Source: Trichomonas vaginalis G3 (lineage: Eukaryota; Parabasalia; Trichomonadida; Trichomonadidae). Taken from it: 64,000 nt of DNA. The notes under the pieces were generated by a model. That model saw nothing but the letters and a program-made list of their open reading frames with translations. It was not told where the DNA came from and made no database searches. The translations under genes and the position numbers were made by a program. The DNA lies in contig NC_067207.1 of the NCBI RefSeq assembly GCF_026262505.1, positions 13,484,082 through 13,548,081 of the forward strand, in the 5' to 3' direction. Below are positions 1 to 11,163 of the stretch, in pieces; the stretch's first letter is position 1; each line of letters begins with the position of its first letter.

Positions 1-78
1 GGTTACACCTAATTCTACTCATTATATGGGAAGTTAGTTCCAGAACTACTCTTTCAGTAAATTATAGTTTATTTTGTA

Positions 79-453
79 ATGCTCTCCATCGAACAATTTT
101 TTGGTTTTAGGCATATGGATGAGTATCTTATTGCTTTCGGATTTACTATCGTTATAATGTCATTGCATATTGATGAGTATCATATTGCTTTCGGATTTAT
201 TCTCGTTATCATGTTTGTAAACTCAATCAAAATTTTTTGCGGTTTTAGGCATAAGTATCTTATTGCTTTCGGAGAAACTGCACTTCATAGTGCAGCAATT
301 AATAACAGTAAAGTAACAGCCGAAGTTCTTATTTCAAATGGCGCAAATATCAATGAAAAAGATGAAGATGGAGACACCCCACTTCATATTGCAACAATTA
401 ATAATAGTAAAGAAACTGCCGAAGTTCTTATTTCATATGGTGCAGAAAAATAA
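79..453 (+). pseudogene. Shortened ankyrin-repeat gene of the DUF3447/ankyrin family
   Basis: The last ~45 codons are two ankyrin repeats of the same type as in the full gene at 26262-27575 (for example TPLHIATINNSK and AEVLISYGA). The first ~70 codons do not resemble the N-terminal domain of that gene. They are imperfect copies of an AT-rich leader that lies upstream of the 26262 gene, joined to a repeat at the sequence TTCGGA/GAAAC, where the two share a few bases. I infer a deletion that removed the N-terminal and DUF3447 parts. The frame is open, so a 124-residue product is possible, but it is more likely a relic. Confidence 0.55.
104..280 (+). repeat. Tandem copies of the ankyrin-gene leader sequence
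   Basis: A block containing the core TATTGCTTTCGGA occurs three times here, at about 104-165, 171-235 and 240-275. It occurs once at about 26061-26150, roughly 150 bases upstream of the ankyrin gene at 26262. The shared stretch includes a following segment close to AAACTCAATCAAAATT. It is therefore part of the ancestral 5' flank of this gene family, locally duplicated here. Confidence 0.6.
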
Positions 454-462
454 TATTCATAC

Positions 463-1518
463 TAAGGGTTTCGTTTTGCTAAAATTGTCACTTTTATAGC
501 ATATTTGTTTTTGGATGTTTTGCGAAACCAAAAAAAAACTATGATATACAATGTGTGTGTAAAGAAAATACTTTATTTACTAGTTAAAAAATCATTTGGT
601 ATTGATCAAGTTATTTTTTCTGGATAAGATATTATATGGATAATTGGATAGAAAATACAATTATATAATCTTGTACCTGGTTTAACTAAGCTAATTGTCA
701 TCAGAAACTTGTAATTTTTATGAATTTCAGATTTTCTTTTCATTACTGCTTTTCTTAATAGGTCAAGTTCTTATTTACGTTATAAAGTATGATATTTACA
801 AATATCAAGTTATCATGTTTTTTGAGAAATTATGAGAAACAAACAAAAATGAAAAAGATAGGAATAGCAATGAATAGTGATGTGGGTATAGAAAATGTAA
901 GAGATATGAATGCAAAGCAATCAGTATTTAGGATATTGACCATAGATTTCGAAAAAAAAAATGCTGCATATTGAGCGAAAACTATGATTATATTATAAGG
1001 CTGTCATTTAAAGCATAATGAAACTATTCCCTTTTCATTTTAATCGAATAAGATAGTAAAGATTTTTGAATTAGCTAGAAACCGATGAGATGTTTTCACA
1101 AATCAGATTTTTAATCTCTATAATGCATAATTCACTCAATATCTCAATTTTGATATTGCGAGATATTTTTGCTATCGGTTTCGCAATTTTGACACAATAG
1201 CAAGAGGGTTCTATAAGCATTATTATCAACGTAGAATCTGAATATCATATCAGAAAATGTCGCAAATCTGACATTTACCCGACCAAATAGCAAAAATAAT
1301 TGAATACTTTTCGCAAAAACTTTAAAAATCGATAAAAATATGAAATATAGATATTAAAGAGACTTTTTATATAATATTCATAAAGATTTTCCAAAAATAT
1401 GATACCGCAAAATTTAAAAAGTGACGTCTTGAGTGGAGTCAAATGTCGAAATTGCTAGCTAAATGTTTTTTTAGCGAAATTGCGTATTGTACGTTTTTTT
1501 CGCAAAACGAAACCCTTA
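463..1518. mobile_element. Non-autonomous DNA transposon (MITE-like, ~1.06 kb)
   Basis: The ends are perfect 17-bp inverted repeats: TAAGGGTTTCGTTTTGC at 463-479 and its complement at 1502-1518. They are flanked by the direct repeat TTCATAC at 456-462 and 1519-1525, which can be read as up to 9 bp by sharing terminal bases. Removing the element leaves a sequence that aligns with the uninterrupted 3' flank of the paralogous ankyrin gene at 27573-27640, an empty-site type of support. No transposase frame is visible inside. GCGAAA-type motifs recur near both ends. The superfamily is uncertain (hAT or Mutator-like by duplication length). Confidence 0.75.
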
Positions 1519-1761
1519 TTCATACATAATATACTTCTCTTTAATCTTCGATGATGAATTTTATTTGAAGTAAAAAATAATTTAGATTTTCGTGATTCAA
1601 ATTTCATATAGTCTATCGTCATGATCGGAATGATTTTAGGGAAAAAGACGATTATTTTTTGGGAAAACATTTCTTCCCTATATGAAACTCATGAATTCAA
1701 AAATGTGATTTTGATCGAGTGTCATTTTTACACTTTACATTTACCAAGACTATAAATTTAA

Positions 1762-3153
1762 ATGAAATCTTTCCAACTTTTTAACTCTGATGATATCCAG
1801 CCTCGTCGAAACAATTTGTTAAAATCCGAATCAAAGACAACATGCAATGCCAACCTTAATTCATATTTAAATCAATTTAATGATGTATTAGATATTGGCT
1901 CATCAAATATCTTGAGCGAAATACAAGATGGAATCATGAGCGATGATGAGGATCTAATTTTATCTCAATTGTCAAAGGCATCACTGCTATTTGTCTCAGG
2001 AGTTTCAACAATTCCTGAACCAGATTCAGATTTATATCATAGACTAATATATTTATCAACAAATTCTAATAGATTAGTCGCTCAGCAGTCTGTTTTACTT
2101 CTGTTAAATCTCTTTATTTTCTTTCCAGAATCACAAAATTTTTTAAAGCCTGAACTATTCCAAATCATCATTAATCACGCTTCAGAGGATGAAATAATAG
2201 CAAAACTATGTGATTTCCTTAAGAAATATCCGAATTTTATCTCTACATTTTCAGAAAATAATTTATTTGAAGAATTAATTACAGTTTTGACCAAAAATGA
2301 TGATGTATACACATACAACTCTTCATTACGTTTAATTACAATGATATCTGAGCTCACACAGACCCAAGAAAAGCCACCAATTGGAATTGAGTTCTCTCAT
2401 CAAATTTTCAGCATCACAAAGGACCATGCGCTTAACTACAGTAAATATACAGCCCCTACATTGAAATATTATCGATCAGTTCTTCCAGAAGTTATTGATG
2501 ATGTTATAAATTCTGGAATTATCGAGTTTTTAATAGAAAACACTATTTCTTTTAATTTTCCCACACTCGAAGCTTCAATTTTGCTTATTTCCAATTCAAT
2601 TAATGAATCAACTGTTCAATTTTTTATTGAATCCAATTTAATTTCCTTAATTCATGCGATTTTTTGCCATGAAAACACAAAATCAATCGAATATAACTTT
2701 ATTTTGTTATGTAACCTTGCACAGTCATCGGAAATAGGTGCAATTTGCCAAACAAATGAACCAATTTCGACAGATATCATTTCCCATATGAGCGACTCAT
2801 TTAATTGCAGAGTTTATTCCACAAAACTGTTTCTTGAACTGATTAAATATAAAAATAGAGATGAAATGATTAATTTCCTCGGAAGAGAAGAAAATGAATT
2901 TTTATTTAATATGGTTGAGCTTCTTCAGCTAGAATTCGACCCAACAATTATACCAATATTAGAGATGTTCCTCGATTATGCACAGCAAAGCCAAATCGGA
3001 AAACATCCGCTTTTTGCAAAATTCGAAATCTGCATGCAGAGTGAAGAATTTAGCAACGCTCTTGATAACATCATGTCGTATCATCAAGATGACGAAGATG
3101 TTCTACGTGCTATTGAAATTGCAGAAGAGATTTCTAAAATTATTGAATCTTAA
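1762..3153 (+). CDS. Helical-repeat (ARM/HEAT-like) protein, function unknown
   Basis: This is an intact 463-residue frame starting at the first ATG after an AT-rich leader. From about residue 85 to the end it is a chain of leucine/isoleucine-rich helices separated by short polar turns, the pattern of armadillo/HEAT repeats; for example the stretch near residues 85-125 ends in VLLLLNLFIFFPES. The first ~80 residues are polar and acidic, probably disordered. There is no signal peptide or membrane segment. I do not recognise an orthologue; the family is common in trichomonads for scaffold or transport-adaptor roles, but no specific role can be assigned. The gene starts about 240 bases right of the inserted transposon. 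Confidence 0.75.
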   Translation: MKSFQLFNSDDIQPRRNNLLKSESKTTCNANLNSYLNQFNDVLDIGSSNILSEIQDGIMSDDEDLILSQLSKASLLFVSGVSTIPEPDSDLYHRLIYLSTNSNRLVAQQSVLLLLNLFIFFPESQNFLKPELFQIIINHASEDEIIAKLCDFLKKYPNFISTFSENNLFEELITVLTKNDDVYTYNSSLRLITMISELTQTQEKPPIGIEFSHQIFSITKDHALNYSKYTAPTLKYYRSVLPEVIDDVINSGIIEFLIENTISFNFPTLEASILLISNSINESTVQFFIESNLISLIHAIFCHENTKSIEYNFILLCNLAQSSEIGAICQTNEPISTDIISHMSDSFNCRVYSTKLFLELIKYKNRDEMINFLGREENEFLFNMVELLQLEFDPTIIPILEMFLDYAQQSQIGKHPLFAKFEICMQSEEFSNALDNIMSYHQDDEDVLRAIEIAEEISKIIES

Positions 3154-3625
3154 TTTGTTTTTCTTTATGTAAACTATATTAGTTGTTTGTATTGTTATTA
3201 ATATAACTATCTAACTTATTTTTTTTTTATAAATACAAAATGATTTTATAAGTTATAAAATTCAACATAATAAAGTTTTATTTAATACTCAAAATACGCA
3301 TACAAGACTAATCCTAATGATGTACACATATTCTCGTCTAAAAGGAATCATTCTGTTTCTCGAATTGCGATCAATTATCTGATCAAGTCTATGAATCAAA
3401 ACAGATATCATTTTGTCTTCTTAAACGAATGCAAACAAAAGTACATCGAATAAATCATACTTTGTAATCATTTTGTAGAAACTCTTGAAATATTCTAGTG
3501 AAAAGAGTTGAGATAGTGATATGTGCGAAACTTGAGAGTATCTTATATGTTAAAACTGCACGCTCTAAGTATTCTTTTGCTCCTAGTGTTATAGATAACT
3601 TAAATATTTATTTAAAACAAAAAAT
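3154..3625. other. Intergenic, convergent 3' flanks
   Basis: AT-rich spacer between the convergent ARM-like and UBA3 genes. I see no gene or repeat in it. The short frame on the plus strand here is not supported. Confidence 0.5.
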
Positions 3626-4900
3626 CTATATTATACGGATAATATATGTTGAGTCTAAATTATCTGGAGTGATACCAATAATTTCAGAACCAGATTCAAC
3701 AAAATTTTTCATCGGTTTGCTAAGATTTCCTTGAGACTCCTTATATATTTTTGGAGAGTATATAGGAATAATTCTATCATTATCAGTATTAATGACAAGC
3801 CTTGCATTTTTAAGATTATATTCTTTTTCTAATCTTTGAATAAACTCAGAAACAGTTTCATTATCATTGAGATGTATATCTATTACAATTGATCCGCAGG
3901 CGTGACACTCAGGCATCTTTGCATACTCCAAATCTTCCCCATAAATACCTTCTTCACCACTTATGAGAATATTCCTTAAATTATATCCATTTCCTGTAAG
4001 ATATTTCAATACTTCTGTTACGCATAGCGAAGCAACAAATGCTTGAGTTGATGCAATTGCAGGAACGATATTCTTTACAACTCCTTTTACAAGCTTATAA
4101 GTAACTCCTGCTATATTGTTTTTTTGAGCCATTTCTTGAGACTTCTCGTAAATCCATTTAATATTTTCTTCATCATCTGGATTAAATTTTAAATTCGGAA
4201 ATGATTCTGGCCATAACTTTTCTTTCACATATGCAATACAATGCTCTGGTTGCCTTGGATTGTTTGCTGTAGTACAAAGTTGAAATTCACTGAGCTCAAC
4301 AAAAAACTCTGGATGACACGATAAACAAGCAGTAACTGTTGGGATGATAACTTTAATATGACCCATCCATCTCTCTGAGCCTCCATCAAAATATGGAATA
4401 ATTTTTCCAAAAGATTTGGCTATATGAACAAGCATATCATTAATCCAAAACCTTGCTTCGACATTATCAAGACAGCCAACAACTGCATCAAATCGATAAT
4501 AAAATTCTTGACCAAAATCTTGGATTTTACAATGATGGGATATAATATTACAGTTATTTACTCTTTTTCTTATAAATTCTGCTGCTACATCCGACTTAAA
4601 TTTCCCAACATCTTTTTCTCTAAACAAAAATTGTCTGTTTAGGTTACTTATATCAATTGTGTCTAGATCTATTACTTCGATATGTCGAAACCCTGTCATA
4701 GAAAGGCACTTTAATACTTCACAGCCTAAACCACCAGCACCGACCACTAAGATATTGCTGTTTAATATGCAACCCTTTGAATCATCGATGCTGTTAAAAT
4801 GCTTGGAGCAAAATTGGCCTGAATTTTCAAGTAGTAAGTTAATACCTTCAGGAAACAATATTAAAAAATGGCTTAATGAGGCAAATTTGTAAACACTCAA
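3626..4900 (-). CDS. UBA3: NEDD8-activating enzyme E1 catalytic subunit (UBA3-like)
   Basis: Adenylates and then thioester-links NEDD8, passing it to the E2 (UBC12) for cullin modification; it works with the partner APPBP1/NAE1. Visible features: Rossmann ATP-binding motif GAGGLGCE at residues ~54-61, the following VIDLDTIDISNLNRQFLFR block at 76-94, a zinc pair CLSC (192-195) with CHAC (332-335), and the active-site cysteine in CTTANNPRQPEHC at 209. The IDIHLNDN region onwards fits the C-terminal ubiquitin-fold E2-binding domain. The spacing CT..(M/N)PR.PEHCI is characteristic of UBA3 rather than of the SUMO E1. Length (424) fits the family. No in-frame ATG exists ahead of the ATP motif: the frame opens after a stop and the listed start is a TTG. 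The out-of-frame ATG at 4931 suggests a lost or displaced first segment. Confidence 0.88.
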   Translation of the reverse strand: MSVYKFASLSHFLILFPEGINLLLENSGQFCSKHFNSIDDSKGCILNSNILVVGAGGLGCEVLKCLSMTGFRHIEVIDLDTIDISNLNRQFLFREKDVGKFKSDVAAEFIRKRVNNCNIISHHCKIQDFGQEFYYRFDAVVGCLDNVEARFWINDMLVHIAKSFGKIIPYFDGGSERWMGHIKVIIPTVTACLSCHPEFFVELSEFQLCTTANNPRQPEHCIAYVKEKLWPESFPNLKFNPDDEENIKWIYEKSQEMAQKNNIAGVTYKLVKGVVKNIVPAIASTQAFVASLCVTEVLKYLTGNGYNLRNILISGEEGIYGEDLEYAKMPECHACGSIVIDIHLNDNETVSEFIQRLEKEYNLKNARLVINTDNDRIIPIYSPKIYKESQGNLSKPMKNFVESGSEIIGITPDNLDSTYIIRII

Positions 4901-6277
4901 GCTATCATAAAGCTATTTGTAGGATATCCATGAGGAAATTATATTGATCTCCCTTTGTCGATTATAATTCAATCTCAAATCATCACATATTTTGTTCACC
5001 ACATGTCTATTCAACTACCCTAGTAAATTTTTAGTCAAATTAGTAATATAATCTTTTCATTTCAAAAACATATTCTCATTGCTTATCCTCATCACCAATC
5101 ATACTAGATCTCTATGAAATGAATATAACAATATTATTATCTAATCATTTTATAAATGACCAACACTTATATTGTGCATATTTGCCTAAGAATTAACAGT
5201 AAATTTCATATTTTGAGACTGGAAATGTCTTTTTCAGTTTTTGTTATTTCTGCATTTCATAAATTCAGTCCAATAAAAAGTTTGTATAGCAATAATATAT
5301 AAATTTGGATTTTAACAGAAAATATTAATTTGATTTCAGTGAATATCAGCAATTTCCATTATTAATTATGTCCATATCTACCTACATGATAAGCATATAA
5401 GATGTAATATGGTGAAAAGTACTGACTACCATATGAACTGTAGAAAATGAAATTTGAATATTTTGGATCTGCACGATATTCCTTAAAATTGCATTGAATA
5501 TTCTTGATTACCTATCTATGCAATATGAGGGGTAATTAAGTAAAATGATATGAAATTCAATCAAAAAAGTGACGTTGGCACATTTTTTGCTAATTGTCGT
5601 CAAAAATTAGGCGTAAAGCAAAAATTAATATTTCATATGGTTTTATGATAGATAAGCATTATATTCCCACTCATTATATTCGTAAATTTTGAGGTTTATC
5701 CTTCGCTTTTAAGATCATTGAATTTGATTTTTATATAAAATAGTTATATATTAGAAAATAATATGAGTTTATGTGATATTATTTTTCAGAAGATTTCATT
5801 CTATATGCCTATGAAAAGTACTCTCAAAACTAACTTTTTCCTAATTATAATTAAATCTAGAATATTGTATTATGCTTAGTATTATTTCATTTTTCTCATT
5901 CAATTTAGAATTTACAAATGTCAAAAAATTGAGAGCTGTCACTTTTGATGAATTTCTGTTTATTACATTTTCAACTTATAATGAATATGAAATTATAATT
6001 GTTATTTTGAAAAAAAATTATTCATGATCAATTCATGATTTAACCAGTTCCTTCAAATTAGGAGAGCATATTCAAATATAATCGCTCATTAAAATCAATT
6101 TTTATGTTTTTTTTTAAATCGAAATTATCTCATCATAAACCATGCAAACTGACTATTTGTTCTTATCACCATGTTACCAATATCAGAATTGTCTTTACAG
6201 CCAAAATTTCGCTCGATAAAAGTCCATCCAATAGTGAGATAATTGAGCAACGAACATTTTTCCATATCACAAAAAAC
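4901..6277. other. Intergenic; possible coding remnant at 6125-6277
   Basis: About 1.4 kb of AT-rich DNA with no recognisable gene. On the minus strand at 6125-6277, up against the hAT-like element, a short frame reads like protein (it contains GWTFIERNFGCKDN and ends SQFAWFMMR). It may be the tail of an interrupted host gene, but it is too short to identify. Confidence 0.35.
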
Positions 6278-7393
6278 TAGGGTTGTTAGATTCCCGACGA
6301 TAGGTGTCTTGGAAGATTTGCCTGGTGTCATCATAGTGTCTTTAAATCAAAAATTTTATTTTGAAGTTAGTTTTATTGATTTTTCAATAAAAAACATTTC
6401 TAAAACAAGAAAATAAAACGATAAAATATTTATATTTTATATAAGGATCTTATATATTTAAAATAAATAGCATTTTATTTTTTTCATTGGTGTCTGTCAA
6501 ACCATAATACACTATTCAAAAATTCAATGTGTCTTGCGGTTTCAAAAGACACCTTCAAATTGAACGATAGCACAGACACTATTGAATTTTACCCATTGTA
6601 TTTAGTTTTTACCCTTTTTATTTTTAAGAATTAATGACTGAAACAGCCGTTTTGCTATGACCTCAATCACTTTTATTTATTATTTTAAATATTATTTAAT
6701 TTTATTATTTGAATAGGCCAACTTATATTTGCGAAGCTCAATTTGAGACCACTTAATACATTGAAATATCATAAATATTGAAATATTAAAAAGTGTATTT
6801 CAAAATATTGAAATTATAAAAATTTATAATACTGAAATTGAGACAAATTAATAAATTCAATGTGTTTTTTTTTGAAATAACTCTCAAATATTATTTTTTT
6901 GTTTATTTAATGATGAATAAATATGATTGCTTTAGTCAATCATAAAAACTAATTTAAGTTTAAAATAATGAAAGGATAATTTGATCGTTTTTTAAAATAC
7001 AATTATTTTTGATGATTTGCAAGAATCTTTGAAAAGAATATAATATAGGCTCTATTTTTGTAAAATTTATCCAAATCATGTATTACATAAATTACGATTA
7101 AAACGATGAAAGAACCAAAAAGTGTGTTTTGTGTTTTGTTGTTGCGTGTTGGATGCGGGATCCTGTTATTTCCGAAATCGACAAAAAATTTGGAAATTTA
7201 ATTTCCGAAATCGAAATTATATTAATGTTTTTAATATTCTTATATCAAAAGGATTAAAGTTCATTAAGAGAAAAACAATTCTTCTTCTTCAATCTATTGG
7301 CGCATTTATTTCTACACGCCAATAAGGAAGGGAAAATTATAAGACACCATGGTGTCTTCAAAACGCTAATTTTTGATATTTTTAACAACCCTA
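6278..7393. mobile_element. hAT-like non-autonomous transposon, copy 1 (1,116 bp)
   Basis: Terminal inverted repeats TAGGGTTGTTA at 6278-6288 and TAACAACCCTA at 7383-7393, flanked by the 8-bp duplication CAAAAAAC at 6270-6277 and 7394-7401. An 8-bp duplication and a TAGGG start are typical of the hAT superfamily. Subterminal GTGTCT motifs recur near both ends, and the right end holds the palindrome AGACACCATGGTGTCT. A 67-codon frame inside (7122-7325) is not a convincing gene. The copy at 20308-21423 is nearly identical in sequence and the same length. Confidence 0.88.
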
Positions 7394-7421
7394 CAAAAAA
7401 CCTCCCCCATTTCTTGTACCC

Positions 7422-8469
7422 TTAAGGGTGCACACGAGAGGATCATGTAAACTTCAGAATTTAGAACCTTATTTTTAGGCATTATCTTGGCTACCTATTT
7501 AGGCTCGAAAAGCAAAAAATATCAAAAAATACAAGTTGACTCCATTATGACCCTTTCATTGAGGTAGTTTTTATCCGCTAGTATTTTCCCTTTGAATCTC
7601 TTTACAATTCGAAATCAAATTCAAACCTCAGTAGAAGAAAGGAAGAATCGACTTACTACGGTTGTAATACGAATAAATACATATATTTAATTATTTTTAT
7701 TTACATAATAATTGTTTGAAGCTCATATTCCATCAAATTTTTAAATAAAAACATTAAAATGTTGAAAATGTTCATATCTTTTAATAGGGTTTTGGCACTT
7801 TATTGAGGAATTACTACATACATAGTCGAACTGAACTTGATATTTTGAAATTTAAATTATTTATCAAAATTAAAATTTAACTTGAAATTTATAATTATTT
7901 AGTCATATTTTGCATAATTCTAAGTAGATTTTGTAAAAAATCAAGAAAGAAAAATTTTAACGTGCTTTATTTTTTTTTTTTATAATAATACATATTATTA
8001 TATAATTAACATATTCATAATGTTTCACCCTTTCAAAAATATAATCCTCCTCCTCTCAAATAAACGTACATACGGGTGGCCTCTTTTTTCAAAAAATTAA
8101 AATTTGAAATTTTGGGCTCAAATATTAGAGATTTTTTCAACCTTCAACGATATATGTTGTCTATATCAGACCTCCTTTCTTTTTGATACTGAACATTGTT
8201 CCTAAATCTTAGCCGTTAAGGCTGTTCTGAAAATATTTTTTTTTCGAAAAAATTCGAAAAAAATTCTTAAAATTCAAAAATCCCTTAATTCCTGAGGATT
8301 TTGGAAAAAAGTTTTTACATGAACATGTGTATATTATATGAAGTATATTGATAAGGTAAAAATCAAATTTTATTGCATATTCATCGAGAAAATAAACTAA
8401 CGAATCCCTCAAAATTGAGAGGGTAATCCTCCTCCTCTCAAATAAACGTACATACGGGTGCACCCTTAA
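7422..8469. repeat. Intergenic block bounded by inverted 12-mers, with an internal 37-bp direct repeat
   Basis: TTAAGGGTGCAC at 7422-7433 recurs inverted at 8458-8469, only 10 bases before the ATG of the next gene. A 37-bp sequence is repeated exactly at 8042-8078 and 8424-8460, the second copy overlapping the inverted motif. The interior is AT-rich with no gene. It could be an old transposon using the 12-mers as ends, or duplicated promoter DNA; no target duplication is evident. Confidence 0.4.
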
Positions 8470-8479
8470 TTCAAAAATC

Positions 8480-10312
8480 ATGTATGACAAATATAGTAGA
8501 GTTCCACAAGAGCGCAAGCCACTTGACTGGGATCGTGTTAATGTCGAATGGGCCAAGATTTTTGGTGAAAATGCGGACCAAATTCAGTTTCCAAGTTTTA
8601 TGAAAACAATTGAAGCTGCTTTCACTGCTAACCCCGATGTTTTTGTGGCATCATTGCAAACTGCACAAAAGGAAGTTGCTGTTATTCCACCTAATCTTAA
8701 ATCAAAAACACCATTAGATCAAAGCCTCATTTTCTTTTCATATTTTGGTAAAGTATTCAAATTCGATGAACTCGAGCAATTCGTACTCAAGCCTGATATC
8801 TCAGAAAATAGGTTTAAGCAACACTTTTCACCAGAAACTCATCTTATTTTTTCATCCATTATTTACATTTATAATCAACTTATTAATTCAATTCAGAAAA
8901 AACTCTATCCTAAATTCTGTACCCTCCTTTCGACAGAATTCTCGAAATTACTGATCCCAACCGAATCTCGTTTCTTTAACAACACTACATTTAAATTAGA
9001 CGCTTATTATATCTGCCCTTGCCTTTTCACAGTCATGGGAGGTCAAGAAACGCAAGCTTTTATCAAGTTTACTTTAGATTCAAAGATGATAATCACAAAT
9101 GCTGAATCTAAAGAGGTAATCGACACAATTAATTTTGAAGATTACGCTGTAGTCAGAAATAGCGATACTCTCGAGCTATTCAAAGATAGTTTTGATGCAA
9201 ATATCAACATAAAATTCCCATCTACACAAACCGCTTCAATAACAGCTGGTCTTATAATGGAACAACCTCCTATTGGCTTCAACATCATTTTAACATTCTT
9301 ACAATCCGTTGCTGGCATGAAATCCATCAAAGAATTTTTCAAATCAGATTCGATACAAGAACCCGAAGAATACACCAAGGGATTAGACCTTATCATCAAT
9401 AACAATGGTTGCGAACTCCTTATTTATACGTTTTTACTTCCATCAACCGAAATCAAGGATTACAACGAGAGTCTCGCACCTCTCCTACTCACTCTCGTTG
9501 GAGACAGAATATATCCGTTCTGGAGAACCGTAATCGAGCTGAATTGGATTGAATTAATTATTGGTGATACAGTTTTACGTACAAACAAACCTCTTTCATT
9601 CACATCGACTTGCCTCCTCAAAGCCTTTGCCTCAGAGTACGTCAAGGACATGATTACGAGCTTCAACGCCTTACTTAAAGAGCATGGCCAAGCAATTCAA
9701 AGCGGAAAGATAAATACGCCAGAAGATGCCGAGAATTATGCCAAGAATATATTTTTACCAGCTGCTAATATCGTTTTCTCTTCAATTCCGAAGATGCCAC
9801 CGGAAATGAGATTTATTCTTCGAACTTTCTTCATCAGAACAGCTGGCCACTACGTCAATGAGCGTGCTAATATCAATATTATTCCAAACTTGTTCCTTCT
9901 TCGTTTTGTTATTGCAGAATTAGTCAAATCTGCCGGTGCCTTCGTTAAACTGGCAATTTTACTTGGTGCATCACTTCTTTCTCTCTTCTACATGTCAGGA
10001 TGGTCAGCTTCCAAAGAGGCAGAGCTGGAACTTTCGAAACTTAACGACATTTACATGAAACCACTTTTCCCAAAGATTCTGAGATTCATTCTCGACATGA
10101 TCGATGCAACTGACTGCAACATGGATGTTAAGACAATGAGTTACACAGGAAACCATACAAAAACGACTTTTCTTGAACATTCCGCTGAAAGATTGTCTCT
10201 CATGAACTTGCCAATACCAAATAAGGCCATTGAAACACACATGTACTCTGTTTCCATAATGCAGATGATTGAAGAATTCTCGTTTGACTTCACAAAACTC
10301 CCTAAGGAATGA
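8480..10312 (+). CDS. RasGAP-domain protein (Ras GTPase-activating protein-like)
   Basis: An intact 610-residue frame. The second half matches the RasGAP layout: VLRTNKPLSFTSTCLLKAF at ~365-383 corresponds to the block carrying the arginine finger (Arg367 here), and LFLLRFVIAELVKSAG at ~472-487 corresponds to the FLRF..PA helix that contacts Ras. A stretch of beta-like segments at ~165-255 could be a PH-like domain, followed by the helical GAP core to ~510. The C-terminal ~90 residues are unassigned. Predicted role: speeding GTP hydrolysis by a Ras-like GTPase at a membrane. The family call rests on two motifs, so another helical regulator cannot be excluded. The ATG follows directly after the inverted motif GTGCACCCTTAA. 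Confidence 0.65.
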   Translation: MYDKYSRVPQERKPLDWDRVNVEWAKIFGENADQIQFPSFMKTIEAAFTANPDVFVASLQTAQKEVAVIPPNLKSKTPLDQSLIFFSYFGKVFKFDELEQFVLKPDISENRFKQHFSPETHLIFSSIIYIYNQLINSIQKKLYPKFCTLLSTEFSKLLIPTESRFFNNTTFKLDAYYICPCLFTVMGGQETQAFIKFTLDSKMIITNAESKEVIDTINFEDYAVVRNSDTLELFKDSFDANINIKFPSTQTASITAGLIMEQPPIGFNIILTFLQSVAGMKSIKEFFKSDSIQEPEEYTKGLDLIINNNGCELLIYTFLLPSTEIKDYNESLAPLLLTLVGDRIYPFWRTVIELNWIELIIGDTVLRTNKPLSFTSTCLLKAFASEYVKDMITSFNALLKEHGQAIQSGKINTPEDAENYAKNIFLPAANIVFSSIPKMPPEMRFILRTFFIRTAGHYVNERANINIIPNLFLLRFVIAELVKSAGAFVKLAILLGASLLSLFYMSGWSASKEAELELSKLNDIYMKPLFPKILRFILDMIDATDCNMDVKTMSYTGNHTKTTFLEHSAERLSLMNLPIPNKAIETHMYSVSIMQMIEEFSFDFTKLPKE

Positions 10313-11163
10313 TTTGTTGTTTTTCGGAATATTTGATCATAAAAAAATATTAATTTACTTTTTCACGTGTTTTTTTTCACATACTGAGTTCTTTATGTTA
10401 AATTCTGAAAGAGAAAAATTAATATTTTTTCTCCATATTCTATAAATTGAGATGATCTACGATTTATAGTATTATTGGATCGCTTGTTTCTTGTTATTTA
10501 CAGAGGCTGCTTATTCTTATTCAACTTTTTTTGGGACTAAAGTTTTTTTTTTTTTCGCCCACCCCGAACGAGTTTCTATTGGAGTCTTTCCTCACCTAAT
10601 GAATTTGTTTCCTTGGCTATAGTATGGCATACAATAACACAACCGGGCATTTTAAACTGTTACATAATGATCTATATGTGCAAAAGCTAAAGTTCCAATA
10701 ATCTTGGATTAACATTTATATAGTCAAAAGTATAAGATCGCCCATTTTATACATATCCTTCTCTCGAAATTTAAAAAAAAATCGGATCACTGCGTTAATT
10801 TAGTTACATTTAGAGAATCAAATTTATTAACTATGAATTCAATCATTTGTTAAGTTTTTAGATTTTCTCATTAAATTTGATGACTTTGACACTAGAAAGT
10901 CTCTTTAAAAACAAGATTTTATTTTTATCAAATTTTATCTCATGATATATTCTAGTTTCTATTGCTTTCTAGTCATTAAAAATAAAAATCATATATAACT
11001 ATTCAGTTTTTAAATCATTTTATTGATTAATTAAAGATATGAATTCCTTTATTTGATTATTTGCATATTGTTATCAGAGAAATTTTAAAATATAACGCTT
11101 TTTATAAATATTATACCATGATAATGTGCCTTTTTGCATAAAATTTTATAACGCATCTCGGGA
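10313..11163. other. Intergenic, nothing recognised
   Basis: AT-rich sequence with no convincing gene, repeat or RNA. The 3' part becomes the 5' flank of the next ankyrin gene. Confidence 0.5.

Noticed and set aside
7122-7325. Frame MCFVFCCCVLDAGS... present in both hAT-like copies (also 21152-21355) as a transposon gene
   Set aside because: It is preserved only because the two copies are nearly identical; it is short, cysteine-rich by chance and resembles no transposase.
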